Below, piece after piece: positions 1-12,004 of a DNA stretch of 64,000 nucleotides (within the stretch, counting starts at the first letter, position 1; each line of letters starts with the position of its first letter). The notes below the pieces were generated by a model that was given only the letters and a program-made list of their open reading frames with translations, was not told the DNA's origin and searched no databases. The translations under genes and the position numbers were made by a program. This DNA is from Saussurea involucrata (Eukaryota > Streptophyta > Magnoliopsida > Asterales > Asteraceae), in NCBI GenBank assembly GCA_033807775.1, contig CM066312.1, positions 29,299,696 to 29,363,695 of the forward strand, given 5' to 3'.

Positions 1-865
1 GTCGCTGTTCCAACTAATAGCCATCGACCGTCGACTCCCGAGCATGCAAAAGTTATTAATTGAAATTCCCTACGCCATGGGGAATCCAGGAGATCAAAAA
101 AGAAAATAAACTGAAGTCGTAAGCTCAAGCTCTCGACGGGTTCGTTTTTCTATCCCTAAATTAACAATATCTTTTCCACAGGGATAAATCTACTATGGTG
201 CCTCGTCGCACGACAACATAGTCAACCGTAGGACAATATTTCTCCGTGTCATTCTGTCATCTAAAACCTATCTTTTCCTCCTAAAAAGAGTACGGTAATA
301 AATGACAGGGGGCAAATAGAGAGAGTCTGAAATGGTACGTTCTCTAACTCTTTCTCATACGATTTTTTCTCGCAAAACATTTACTGACTTAAGCATCGGA
401 GGGTCGTTGGTGAGCCAACGACCAACCCCCGACATCGTTTTATCGCAGAATCGCACAACAGGTTATCGCAGAGTCGCACGACTGTAATCATTAAATCTAG
501 TGTATGACTTTAATATCGCAAGGTTGAACGACATAAAGAATCAGGTCTCTAACTTGATTATTTCTCCACAGGGGCATACGATACAAACTCGTTGTACGAT
601 TTGGTCGTACGATCACAGAGTCTAAACGACTTTACCCCTAAGTTTCTTAACTGAATGGATGCTTTAATCGCGTGTTTTTATATTTGTTTCACGTTCTTGT
701 CATCGTATTACAATGAATGCCTTAGTCGCATGATTTCATGTTCGACCTCATAATTAAACATGGTTTGGATAAAGCATAAGCAAAAGTTGCGTTCATTATA
801 TAAGCCATCGTATACATAATCGACCACTGACGGTCGAGCAGCATGAACAAACAAATACATTTTTT
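1..865 (+). mobile_element. Internal non-coding part of Tat-type LTR retrotransposon A
   Basis: I see no protein-coding signal here. The stretch lies just beyond the 3' end of the antisense ORF (866-3101) and so should belong to the spacer that Tat-lineage elements carry between pol and the antisense gene. The pol region would lie to the left, outside the window. Assignment is by position only. Confidence 0.45.
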
Positions 866-1499
866 CTAAGGTTGTGGAGGAGCATCGATCACGACCTTGT
901 CCGATACCTCATCTTGAAAACCCTCATCAACCGCCTCCTCTTCGACCTCCCTCTGGTCATCCAAGTCGAGATCTCTCTCGGTCCCGACTTTCTCATAAAA
1001 GAGACGCAGCTCATCTGATGCTGAAGCCAAAGGATCCTTACCCTGCAGGTGACGTCGCATAATTTCCGCACGCGCAGTAAGTCAATCATAACAAAGGAAA
1101 GACTTATTTTCGTCCTTCAACTCATCAGACTCCTTCTGCAAACTTATCACCTTAGCCTTGATTCCCTCGACTTCCTTCCTCTTCGCGGTTACGGATTCCT
1201 TCATCCCTTCCAGCTTCTCTCCCTGGTCGCGCATCAAAGTCAGGGACTCCTTCAAACGCGAGTTTATCTCGTCTCTTGTATGACTAAGGGCATCCAATTC
1301 ATCCAGAGCATGGTCAAGGCGCGCTGACATCGCTTCTTCATGTTCCAAAGCAGCTTTCTCTTTAGCTAACGCTGCATCTTCATCTTTGGTAACAGAAGCC
1401 GTTGAAACCTCTATATTCGTCATTTTGGCATGCAATGCCAAGGAAGCTTGGAACGCCTGAAGAATCATAATATGAGCAGCATTAGTAAACAACAACAAT

Positions 1500-1546
<47 letters not shown>

Positions 1547-3101
1547 ACGACAAGTCTTGAAAGAAAGGCTTACCAAGAACAAGAGTCCAGCTGTATGGAA
1601 CTCTTTCTTCTCGAAATAAAACCCGTCAAAATGCTCCCTGAAAGACGGAAGCAAATATTTTTCCAAATGGGGGAACAACTTCGTCTCGTCCAAGACATTG
1701 TCGTCCAGAAAACCCGACGGCAACGTAAAGTTGACCGTCGTTTCCCCCAAAGGTCCCTTCTACGCGCCTTTGCCCCTGTCGGCCGATGAAGGGCCGGATA
1801 GGACGACGGGAGACTTCGTCGCCAGTTGCGCAGTATCCACAGATTCCGCGTCGGTCGCAACCAACGCCTTGGCCTTCCTGGGCAAGGCAACCCTCGATGG
1901 GTTACCCGTCTTCAAAGACGGTTCCCTCAGAACGGACACCTTTGTCCTCTTTAAGAGGCCCGACCCGGCTGTCGGAACCTTTTTTCTCTTCAGGACTCCC
2001 GACCTAGTTGTCGAAACGTCCTTCTCCCTCGCCTCGCGAGCTGTTTCGACTTGGGCCATCTTTCTAGCAACAGAAGATATCGCCTGTGCTTAAGATTCAC
2101 CTGAACGGTAAAAGAAAGATATTAGATGATTCAGAACAGAGAAAGATCAGGTCAAGCGAAAAGAAGACAAAAGGATACTTACTAATTATCTCTACCTCTG
2201 GTTCTTCGCTCTTCTCTTCCTCCTCAGTCTTCACAGAGTCTTCCTCTTCTTCTTTCTCCTCTCGACCCATCCTCATTCTGTCGCTCAAGAAAATGATGTC
2301 ATCGTCCTCGTCTATCAAATGACGCGTGACATACGACCGGTCTTCGGTACTAAATTCCAAGAACTTTTCGACCTTAGCCCGAGAAGCATCATCCGACTTT
2401 ACCTTCTCGAAATCAATATCTACGCACAAAAAAGAAGATTAGTCGACGAAACAATCGAGCAACAGAATAACATGAAAACGTACAGTCAAAAGCTCACCTA
2501 TCATATTCCAACCCTCCCTAATCCAGTCACTATCAGTGTCCAGCGCCGACGCCCGTACGAATACATACCTCTTCTTCCATCCACGATCATTGACCGCAGT
2601 ATTTAAAACCAGGGTACGATCAACCTTGAACCTTGAAAACAAGCTGTAGCGACGGTACTGGTCATTCTTGACCTTATACGCCGTCAGAAGGTCCCTCACA
2701 TTCATCGGTGGATTCCAGTTGGAGGTAAGTCGTTCGATGATCAAGATAACTCGCCAGAACTGGGGCATCAGTTGCCCCGGCGAAAGATCAAATTCACACA
2801 TAAATTCTTTGACTAAAGGCGAATATGGCCAGTGAAAGCCTATTTTGAACGGGTATTCGTATATAACAATGTACCCCTCGGTACACATCTCCGGTCGAAT
2901 ATTACCGACTTTACTCACAGTAACCTCCGCAGGGATTTTCGCCAAAACCCTAAAGTCGTCTAAGGCGTCTTGATCCCGGATAGTGCTCCTAGGCTTCGTC
3001 GACATCGCTAAGCCCGTCAACAAGATTTGACGCTCAGAAAAACCCCAAATATCCCAGTTTTTTCTAGGGTTTCTAGCAATAGACTTACGACGCATACGCA
3101 A
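866..3101 (-). pseudogene. Spliced antisense ORF of Tat retrotransposon A (PF04195-like), two nonsense codons
   Basis: The protein starts at 3101 and carries the plant 'putative gypsy type transposon' signature (PF04195-like), with PFKIGFHWPYSPL and LSPGQLMPQFWRVI. It runs opposite to its own element, whose polypurine tract and LTR lie at 3486-4477 on the plus strand. That matches the antisense ORF known in Tat-lineage Ty3/gypsy elements. Four exons fit GT-AG junctions: 3101-2498, 2419-2183, 2100-1575 and 1456-866. Exon 2 is acidic (runs of E). Exon 4 looks like a coiled coil rich in K, E and L. Intron 3 holds a hexanucleotide microsatellite. Two in-frame stops break the model, a TAG near 1757 and a TGA at 1082-1084; otherwise the frame holds to 866. 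Function is unknown. The splice model is inferred from the DNA alone. Confidence 0.72.
1499..1552. repeat. (ACAACG)n microsatellite in antisense-ORF intron 3
   Basis: About eight copies of a 6-bp unit lie inside the predicted third intron of the antisense ORF. Read through, they would encode a Ser-Leu run, which supports treating the segment as intron. Confidence 0.85.
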
Positions 3102-3499
3102 ACTGGAAGGTCGTATCTTATATGATCTCAGAAAAACTTAAATTAGGTCAAAGAACCCTGACAAGTTTTAATCGAACGGAAATCCCCAAGAAAAGATCCA
3201 TCGTAATCTTTATTTATGCAGTCGATTATGTCAAGTCGAATTCCCGGATAACCGCTGCGCGTCCCCCTCCTTTCGTATGACCGCAGGGATCGACGACACC
3301 TGTCCTCGACAACTGGTAAGCATCATCATGTGTCAGTATGACATCACGACCTCGTTTCTTTTTCAACTTCTCGTTCAGTTAGAAACGAACCAGTCTGGCT
3401 CCAAGGTAACCAAGGTAATTTCCATCACTTGTCATATTTTCGACTGACAAAATTTAAAAATCAGATTTGCTATCCTTCTTTCAAATTTTGGGGGCAAAC
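3102..3499 (+). promoter_or_regulatory. Antisense-ORF upstream region and polypurine tract of element A
   Basis: The segment lies between the antisense ORF start and the 3' LTR. It ends in TTTTGGGGGCAAAC (3486-3499), directly before the LTR TG, as expected of a plus-strand polypurine primer. A matching region occurs at 5991-6462 in element C. It presumably holds the antisense gene promoter, but no element was identified. Confidence 0.6.
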
Positions 3500-4477
3500 T
3501 GTTTGGGCAAAAAATCACGTCGTACGACCACGACCAGAGCAGGTAAATCGCACGTCATAAGTAACATCTTGTATTAAGATAAGATCCCGTCAAAGACCAT
3601 AAAGACCTCTGTCGTCCACTGTAAAAGGTGAGTCGAGATATCCTAGCGACGCTCGACCATAATGTCGTACGTCCTGCATGATCAACGCATAAGGACTTGC
3701 GACCTTAACCAGACTAACGTTCACTTAACCGTTATGTTTAAGTGTTTAATGCAGGAGTCAAAGTCATTAAAGAGCAACGGATATATCCGACGCAACCATC
3801 AATGATCGATGGCTGTAACGGACAAAGATCATCATGGATAAACACTCCGGCGACCGTTTCCAGCCGTTGTAGCCGTTGATTGAATCATTAATGGAGCTAA
3901 TTAATGACGTGAAGACTATAAAAGACAAGCTAAAGCCTCATTTCAAGGGACATCGATTAACCTCCATTACACTTCAGCGAACATCATCATACAGCAGAGA
4001 AAATCACCCAAACTCATATCAAAGAACATTCAAACTCTGGAGATTGAGTACTGAAATCCAGAATCCTACAGCGAACTCAAGAACACTCGAAGGAAAAGCT
4101 CAAGTATCAGTCTCGACGCACGACATCAGCCTTCGACAGATAGTTCAGACTTTGTATTCACACACGACAAACACTTGTTTTCACATTTAAACACTTGTAC
4201 TTTACATTTCGAAGTATTTCCTTCATTCGTATTGTAATCATCGTACAACCGACGCTAGCACCAAGGACGTCGCCCTTGATTGGCGACCATAGTGCAGCGA
4301 CGACATCCCTTGTCGTCCGCAGGTTTTTTCCTCGATTGAGGTTTTTCCTGCGTCATCAAATCCCTTGTCTCATTTATTTTTATCTTCGTTGCACGTCTCG
4401 TCGAAAGATCTTTCTTTAGTTGATTAAGTCCACATCGACCTTAAGTTGTCCCTTTGGTGCGATTTTTGGCATTAACA
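3500..4477 (+). mobile_element. 3' LTR of Tat retrotransposon A
   Basis: The LTR starts TGTTTGGGCA just after a polypurine tract and ends GGCATTAACA. Two related copies occur in the window, at 4588-5492 (inverted) and 6463-7309 (direct), which fixes both boundaries. It is 978 bp. What follows at 4478 is the leader of another element in reverse orientation, so A inserted into B. Confidence 0.85.
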
Positions 4478-4587
4478 GCTACCATTTTCCTGTTGCAGAA
4501 AACAAGAGAAACTCCAAAAAACTGTTAGTACAACGCACGTTTTGTCAAAGATTTTCTCTAGATGGGGTCCCACGGATGGCGCCAAAC
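4478..4587 (-). mobile_element. Leader and primer-binding region of inverted Tat element B
   Basis: Read on the minus strand, the LTR end TTAACA is followed by TTTGGCGCCATCCGTGGG, a primer-binding-site-like stretch of the TGGCGCC type used by many plant Ty3/gypsy elements. About 90 bases of leader follow, and the last bases before element A include ATGGTAGC, which may be the gag start. The rest of B lies beyond the insertion of A. Confidence 0.65.
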
Positions 4588-5492
4588 TGTTAATGCCAAA
4601 AATCGCGCCAAATGGACAACTTAAGGTCGATGTGGACTTTAACAACTAAAGAAAGGAACCATTCGACAAAGACGTGCGTTAAAGATAAAAATGACGAATG
4701 AGACAGAGGATTTCATGACGCAGGAAAAACCTCAACGAGGAAAAAACCTGCGAACGACAGTGGATGTCATCGCTGCACTGTGGTCGCCAATCAGGGGAAA
4801 TGTTCTTGGTGTTACTGGTGTCGATCGTACAGAAATTACAATACAAATGAAGGAAAAGACTTCGAAATGTAAAGTACAAGTGTTTGGAATGTAAAAACAG
4901 TGTGCGTCGTGTGTGAAAACAATGTGTAAACTGTTGATCGAGAGCAAAAGTCGTGCGTCGAGAGCGGTTCTTTGAGTGAGAGCCTTTCGCTTGTAGTGTT
5001 CTTCTGAGTCTGAGGATTAGCTTCTGTTGTTCGATGTTCTGTGATACTTTGGTTCTTCAGTTCAGGGTATCGAGTTCGAGTGATACTTTAAGCTGTAGTT
5101 CAACTTGATCTTTTATAGCCTTCGGGTGCATTAATTGACTCATTGAGTGCTTCAATAACAGTCATAACGGTCGCCAGTGTAACTCTTCATAATTGCTCTT
5201 CGTCGGTTATGACCGTTGCTTATTAATGACTTTGACTCCTGCATTAAACATAGAACAAACGTAACAGTCGTATATCGTGTTAGTTAAGGTCGCCTGGTTT
5301 TATGCGACGGTCGTGCGGAATGTGCGACGTCGTGGTCGAGCGTCGTGAGGGAGTCTCGACTTACCTTTTAAGAGGGACGACGGAGGTTTCTTTGGTCTTT
5401 GTCGGGACCTTATCTTAATATAAGATATAGCTTATAACATGCGTCTTACCTTTTCTGGTCGCGGTCGAGACGTGTGAATTTTTACCCAAACA
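4588..5492 (-). mobile_element. 5' LTR of inverted Tat retrotransposon B
   Basis: The 905-bp sequence is the reverse complement of the LTR family at 3500-4477 and 6463-7309. On the plus strand it begins TGTTAATGCC and ends TTACCCAAACA. Its outer edge cuts directly into the antisense ORF of element C at 5493, so B is an insertion within C. Confidence 0.85.
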
Positions 5493-5990
5493 TTAACTGC
5501 AGTCTTTAAAACCAAGGTGCGCTCGCCCTTGTACCTCGAAAACAAACTATAGCGACGGTAATGATCCTTCTTGACTTGATACGCCGTCAGCAAATCGCGT
5601 ACGTTCATCGGCGATTCCCATTTCTCGGTAAGTCGGTCGATGACTTGGATGACCCTCCAAAACTGGGGCATTAGTTGCCCTGGTGACAGATCAATCTCAC
5701 ACATAAACGCCTTGGCTAGAGGCGAATATGGCCAGCGAAATCCTATTTTGAAAGGATATTCATATATCACGACGTCCTCTTCGGGGCACATCTTCGGACG
5801 AACCGTTCTAGCCTTGCTTACCGTAATCCCCGCAGGGATCCTCGCTAAACTTTTGAAGATCTTCTTCGTTTCGAATGGTACTTCTAGGTTCTGTCGACAT
5901 TGCTAACCCCGTCAGCCAAGTCTGTACCTCTGAAAGGCCCCCGATATCCCAGTTTTTTCTAGGCTTCCTAGCGATGGATTTACGATGCAT
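5493..5990 (-). pseudogene. Truncated antisense ORF (PF04195-like) of Tat element C
   Basis: This is the first exon of the same antisense protein family as 866-3101, starting near 5990. It has the conserved blocks PFKIGFRWPYSPLA and LSPGQLMPQFWRVI. A frameshift near 5830 separates the N-terminal part from the conserved block. The gene is cut at 5493 by LTR B inside the codons that follow LVLKTAVN. The 3' part of C on this side is missing from the window. Confidence 0.75.
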
Positions 5991-6462
5991 ACGCAGACTG
6001 AAGGGTCGTACCTTATATAAGTGCTCTAGACCTCGAAAATCCTAACTGAATCAGAGATTCCAGCAGGTTTAGAAAAAATTGGACGAAGACCGGCAAGAAA
6101 ATCAAGAACAATCTTTGCCTAAAACTCTCTGAAATTGTAAACAAGAAAAGATCCATCGTGATCTCTATTTATGAAAACGATCATGTCAGGTCGAGTCCCT
6201 TGATGATCGCCACGTGCCCTCGTCTTTTCGTATGACCACACGGATCGTCGACACCTGGCATGGACAACTGTTTAGCATGATCGTACGTCAGCGTGACGTC
6301 ACGACCTTATCCTACCTTCGACTTCCCATTCAGTTAGAATTGGACCAGTCTAGTCCCAAGGCAACTAAGGTAATTTTCGACACGTGTCATAACCCCAGGC
6401 GTCCGATTGACAAAATTTAAAATTTGAATTTGCCATTCTATTTTCAAATTTTGGGGGCAAAC
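5991..6462 (+). promoter_or_regulatory. Upstream region of antisense ORF and polypurine tract of element C
   Basis: Homologous to 3102-3499. It ends in ATTTTGGGGGCAAAC immediately before LTR C. No protein-coding signal was seen. Confidence 0.55.
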
Positions 6463-7309
6463 TGTTTGGGTAAAAATTCACCAGTCTCGACCACGACCAA
6501 GGTAAGGAAAACGCTTATCTTACTTTTCTGCAATAAGGTAAAATCATAGTACTTTGTCCCTTGGTTAAAAGTCAAAATCATAAGTAATTTATCTCACGAC
6601 GACGTCTATTTCACACGACCGTCGCACAGAATCATGCGACCTCGACCGACTAACGTATACTATAACTGTTACGTTTGTTCAATGTTTTAATGCCGGAGTC
6701 AATATCATTTATGATCAACAGCTACAACCGACGAGGTTAGTTATGAGCATTCAAGTCAGCAAACCGTTACGACAGTTACATAAAGCATTCAATGAATCAA
6801 ATAAAGCACCCGAAGAGTATAAATACCAAGCTCAATCATCAGAAAACGACACGGAAAAACACACAAAGACAACAGACAGCGAACACAATACAATCATATG
6901 AACTTAGAAGAACATTCATAGCAAAGAATTCACTCTCGAAGAATCGCTCTCGACGCACGACATTCACACACGACACTTCATTTTGACACACGACGCACAT
7001 TGTTTTTACATTCGAAACACTTGTTACTTTACATTTTGAATTCTTTCTTTCATTTGTATTGTAATCTCTGTACGATCGACACCCGAAACATAAGGACATC
7101 GCCCCTGGTTGGCGACCATAGTGCAGCGACGACTTCCACAGTCGTCCGCGGGTTTTTTCCTCGTTGAGGTTTTTCCTGCGTCATCAAATCCCTTGTCGCA
7201 TTGACATTCCTGTCTTTGTCGTACGCTTTGTCGGGAGATTCTTTTCTTTAGTTGTTAAATTCCACAATCAACCTTAAGTTATCCTTTTGGACGATTTTTG
7301 GCATTAACA
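6463..7309 (+). mobile_element. 3' LTR of Tat retrotransposon C
   Basis: The 847-bp LTR starts TGTTTGGGTAAA after a polypurine tract and ends GGCATTAACA. Immediately after it the reading frame of a Tekay chromovirus integrase begins (7310), so C inserted into that gene. The other target-duplication copy is outside the window. Confidence 0.85.
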
Positions 7310-7957
7310 AACAACAACTACCACTCTAGTCTGAAGGCGGCGCCATTTGAGGCCTTATACGGGAGGAAGTGCAGAACACCCGTGTGTTGGCTAGAGGTGG
7401 GAGAGAAACAGTTTGCGGGGCCGGAGACTGTGCAAGAAACGGTCGATATAGTCAAAATCATTCGAGAACGTTTGAAAGCAGCTCAAGACCGGCAAAAAAG
7501 TTACGCCCATAAGAAAAGACGACCGGTGGAATTCCAAGTGGGAGATCGTGTAATGTTGAAAGTATCACCTTGGAAGGGTCTAATCCGTTTTGGAAAACGT
7601 AGGAAGTTGAGCCCTCGTTTCCTAGGACCTTTCACGATTTTGGAAGGTGTCGGGTCGCAAGCCTATAAGTTGGAATTTCCGCCGGAGATGGACAGAATTC
7701 ACCCTACATTCCACGTATACTATCTACGAAGATGCCTAGCGGAGGAAGAGAACGTGATACCGATGTTGGAAATTCGAGTGGAAGATAATCGTTGCGTCGA
7801 AAAGCCCGAAGCCATACTAGAAAGAGAAGTTAGAAGACTCCGGCATAATAAAGAGGTCGTGAGGGTCAAAGTACAATGGAAACATCATCGAGGCACTAAC
7901 GTGACGTGGGAATCGGAAGAATATATGAAGAGGAGGTATCCTAGCTTATTCGCCTAA
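7310..7957 (+). pseudogene. Integrase C-terminus and chromodomain of Tekay-type chromovirus D (5' part displaced)
   Basis: The frame encodes the last part of a Ty3/gypsy polyprotein: YHSSLKAAPFEALYGRKC, then the GPF.IL...AYKLEFP block of the integrase C-terminus, then a chromodomain-like tail with an EREVRRLRHN...VKVQWK..RG..VTWE pattern and a YPSLFA end. That tail is typical of Tekay/Del chromoviruses, where it helps target integration to heterochromatin. The frame is open to its stop at 7955-7957. The upstream pol is cut off by element C at 7309. The polypurine tract and LTR D follow within 45 bp. Confidence 0.85.
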
Positions 7958-7985
7958 TCGGGATTTCGAGGAAGAAATCGTTTTC

Positions 7986-9844
7986 AAGTTGGGGAGGATT
8001 GTAACACCCGTATTTCCGGGAGAACCTTCCTTTTTGTACCTTGCTTATTAGTTGCATCTACATTTTATGGCGTTTTAGTGTTGAAACTTGTTTAGACGTT
8101 ATGTGCCATACGTGTACCTTGCTTTGGTTTATGCATGTTAAAACTGGTATTTTAAGATTTGGGTATAAACATGTTAGATGGTCGTGTCTTTAAATTGGGA
8201 GTTTTGGAAGTCTGGCCCTCACGGACGTCCGCATGGGATGAGTCCGGACGTCCGCATTCATGCGGAGGTCCGCAGATCGTCCGCGGAAGATACAGAGGAT
8301 TCTTAGGGATTTTTGATGAACACGGAGGTCGGACGTCCGCATGGGTGAGCCCGGACGTCCGCAAGCAGGCAGAAGCCCGCAGGTCATCCGCGGAAGAAAC
8401 AACATATTTTGGGAAGTCTGGACATTTGGTGGGTCCGGACGTCCGCATGTGCACATTGCGGATGTCCGTGTGTTGTCTGACGAAAAGTTTGCCTTTTCAC
8501 CCAATGTTCCCATCTTCTCTCACTCACTTTACCAATCCGAACCAAACTCATTTTCTCTCCTCTTGAGGCGGCGATTTTCACTCAAAACCATCAAGATCTT
8601 CCCCATTCTCTCCTCACATTAAATCCCTTGCTAGTGGATGGTTGAAAACCATTGAAGACTCAACCTAGGACCTCATTTGAAGCACCAAGTGAAGAGTAGA
8701 CCAAGTTTCAAGCCTCATTTCCTTCTCCAAAGCTAGGGTTTCCCTATTTTCTAGGTTTTTCCTTCAAAACCTAGATTGTGAGTGTTCTACCTCCCAATCT
8801 CACTTATGTGCAATCATTTAATGTTTTGGCTATGTCTATTTATGTATGCTTACTAAATTTGCTTGACTTTGTGATTTATGACCTAACCTTTCCTTGTGGA
8901 AGGGTTTGGGCTAGAACTTGTCATAGATGATGACATTGGTGAATCTTCATTTTAAGATTATGATGAAATGTTACTTAAATGCGAACAATATGCTATGTGG
9001 ACTATAGAAGTATTTGTGTTGAGTCATGGTTAGGGTTTTGATGTAAATGATAATTTGTTGAGGACAATGATATGTGTTAAAGTCTTATATGTGAATAACT
9101 CTTATTGTTGATGATTGTGAGGGATGCCCTACCCTGGGAATAGATGGGCTAAAGATCCAGTTTGGATTGATGCCATTGACTATAGATCCAGTTTGGATTG
9201 ATGTTATTCAGACTAAAGATCCGGTGAGATTGATGTCTTCGTGGACTAGAGATCCGATGTGGATTAATGTCACTAGACTAAAGACCCAGTTTGGGTTGAT
9301 GTCATTGAGGCTAGAGACCTGGTCCGGGGTTGATGCCTTAGCGGACTAAAGACCCGGTTTAGGTTGATGTCTTGCGTGAGTACAAAGAGGAAATGAACGA
9401 CGGATCGGTATCAGATGGAAAGACCTTTCATTCAATGCTTAATCTATCATTATTATATAAATGCTATTTTGCTAGGCTATAGTCTAACACTTCTTCTTAT
9501 TGTATGTTGTGTTTAGTAGGCCTTCCTAGCGGTGGGACTTTCCGGGGATGAGGGAAGTGTATTGAAGAGAGGTAGCATTTTTGAGATATCCGAGATAGCG
9601 GTGGTTGATTGCCTTAGCCGAGCATTTTGTAAAAGAGATAGCGACACCCGGTCCTAATCTAAACGATCTTTAGTTAGATTAGTAGGTTGTTGTTGATGTA
9701 TCTCTTTCTTTTGATTGTAAACGCTTTTCCGCAAAACTCACGATGACTATTGAATATTAATTAAAGGTTATTTTGTATGGAAAATTTGGCTTAAATTTAC
9801 CCAAAATTTTGGCTTAAATTTACCCAAAAATTTAGGGTGTTACA
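7986..9844 (+). mobile_element. Polypurine tract and 3' LTR of chromovirus D
   Basis: AAGTTGGGGAGGAT (7986-7999) is a polypurine tract. The LTR runs 8000-9844 (1845 bp) and is bounded by a perfect 10-bp inverted repeat, TGTAACACCC / GGGTGTTACA. It contains a cluster of GGACGTCC palindromes (8223-8444) and a degenerate tandem repeat (9150-9372). Small ORFs inside it are not conserved genes. After 9844 a copia gag on the minus strand begins, so D inserted into element E. Confidence 0.85.
9150..9372. repeat. Degenerate ~32-bp tandem repeat within LTR D
   Basis: About seven copies of a unit like AGATCCAGTTTGGATTGATG followed by a variable dozen bases end in GACTA. Copies diverge by several bases each. 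It lies inside the LTR, upstream of its 3' part. Confidence 0.8.
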
Positions 9845-11368
9845 GTGGTAACCTTCACTTTGGTTAATTTCTTAACCTTAGTGGTATTTTTCCACCTTAG
9901 CTTGGTTTTCATCAGGGGTGATCTTCTTTGCCTTGGAGGCAGTAGTCTTCACCTTAGCTAATTTCTCAGCTTTGGTGGATGTGGGGCCCTTACTAGTAAT
10001 ATCATCGGTAAGTCCACAGTGATAACATTTCCTATAGCTGAAAGTAGCTTTAGAACCATAGGCATAATCATTTGAAATTTTTAAATGAGAAGGGCTTGTA
10101 CCAAGAATACCTTTAGTATCAGATTTCAGAGGAACCTTAGGTTCTTCAGATTTCTTATCTATAATGCCAATCCTTATTCTAGGAGTTGATCGCTGAACAA
10201 GTTCAGGGATCTTGTCTTTAGAAGTAGAGGGTTGATTAGCTGAAGGTTTAGACTTCTTCAGCTTTGGTACTTTGGTACTCTTCTAAGGTTTTTGAAAAAT
10301 AGATTTTCCTTTATCTTTAAGTTTGGGGCTCAAAGAAGATTTTTCCTCAGGGAATGGATTATTAGAAGAAGAGCAATGAGATGATGAAGTGTCAGGGATA
10401 GAGGAAACGAACATTCCAAATTTTAGCATGGAACGATCATGGGTTGGTTCTTCAACGTTAGCATTAAAACCAATACCACTTCTGTCATTGACAGGGATCT
10501 GACCACCGATTATCTCAATGATCTTTGCTGAGGATTTACACCATCCTTCAACAGTAGCTTTTTCAGCTTTCAGTTCAGCGATAGCTTGTTTGCGTTCAAT
10601 GCTGATTATTTGAATTACATAGACTTAATCTTTTAAAATTTCCTCGATTTTAGAAAGTTCTTGGATCTTTAAGTGACAATTTTTAAGTTGTTATGTTAAA
10701 TCTAGATTTTGTTGTTCAGCTTGATTTTTGCCATTTAAAGCGTCATATAGATCAACCGTCAGCAAATCGATAGCACGAAGTCTATCAGCATCAATGAGAG
10801 CTGAAGGAGATGAAATAGATACCTGAGAAGTAGAAGTAGAGGGAATTTCAGCTTGTTCTTCCTCTTCTTCTTGGATTTCGGCCATTAGACAGAGATTGGC
10901 CTCATCTTCTTCAGCTGAGTCTGATTCTTCATCAGATTCAGCCCAATCGTGTTCTTCAGCGATCAAACCTTTATCTTTTCTCTTATAGCTTTTCAGCTTC
11001 TCATATTTTTCTTTGAGTTTCAGGTATTTGTCATCTATAGTCCTAGGAGTAGAGGATTTCTTGAAAGATGAAGAAGGTTTGAAAACTTTCTTTGACCTGC
11101 ACTCACTAGCAAAGTGACCTACTTTTTCACAGTTATAGCAGGTAGCAGTAGCCTTATCAATAGGAGATGATTTTGGCTTGTCAGTGACAGTAAGAGGTTT
11201 ATTCCTTCTGAAGTTACTCTTTCTAGCAAATCCCCTTAAAGTATTAGTCAGGAGTGCCAGAGATTCATCAAGCTCTGCAGGATCAGCTTTTGATGAATCA
11301 TCAGAGTTAGATTCTAATTCAGAGATAGTGATAGAGGATCGCTGAATGGGCATTAACTCTGAAGAGAG
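9845..11368 (-). pseudogene. 3' part of gag of copia element E (decayed)
   Basis: On the minus strand this matches the intact gag at 23919-26327. From 11368 it reads through an acidic, Ser-rich stretch with ESLALLTNTLRGFA, a CCHC zinc knuckle CYNCEKVGHFASEC and a Lys-rich region, down to NLDLT at 10691. Beyond that it is broken by stops and frameshifts, though similarity to the reference gag continues to 9845. The gene is interrupted at 11369-19590 by element F and cut at 9845 by element D. The N-terminal part lies at 19591-20332. Confidence 0.82.
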
Positions 11369-12004
11369 TGTAACGACCCGGTATCCCAAAACATACATAA
11401 TATACATCAAATAACATGTTATACATAACGTGGTTACATTCATAACAAAAGATACATGATAATTCACATACTGTCTCAAAGTCTCAAAACTATACAATAC
11501 AAAATGTAGGCATTTCCTAATCTTCGTCAGCTATCAACCGCATCCTACACTTAATCCTTCCTTTTGCTAATAAAAGCTCCTCGACCTGGAATACATATTT
11601 TTGAAAGAAAATGAGGGTTAGACCAAACGGTCTAGTGAGATAATCACAGTCAGTTTAGAAATCCTTTTTATAAAACACACATATACCACAAATAATTAAA
11701 TACCAAGTAAGACTCGTGCATCGTGTTCATCTCCTCATTCCCATGGCCAAATTAGCTGGTTGCGAGCCAACTAATCAACTTACACCACTGTACTAAATAC
11801 AGCCAACACCACTGTCCCTCTGTACAGCCAACTTCCACCGGTCCAAAAACCCGGCCGACGTGCTCTCGTGTAGTGTAATACTCATATAAATACAATATGC
11901 ACATTATTACACTCATTCACATATATTTATTCCAGTTAGAAAACATTTTAAGTAAAAACTCACCGGTTTGCTTATCCAAAATGCTTCCAAACCTTTCTCA
12001 AAAC

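Noticed and set aside
4478..4587. Reading 3500-5492 as one large inverted-repeat element with palindromic LTRs
   Set aside because: The centre contains a primer-binding site and leader belonging only to the right, inverted LTR, so two separate insertions explain it better.
8152..8622. Overlapping ORFs in the LTR of D
   Set aside because: They arise from the GC-rich GGACGTCCGC repeat block on both strands and lack any conserved domain.
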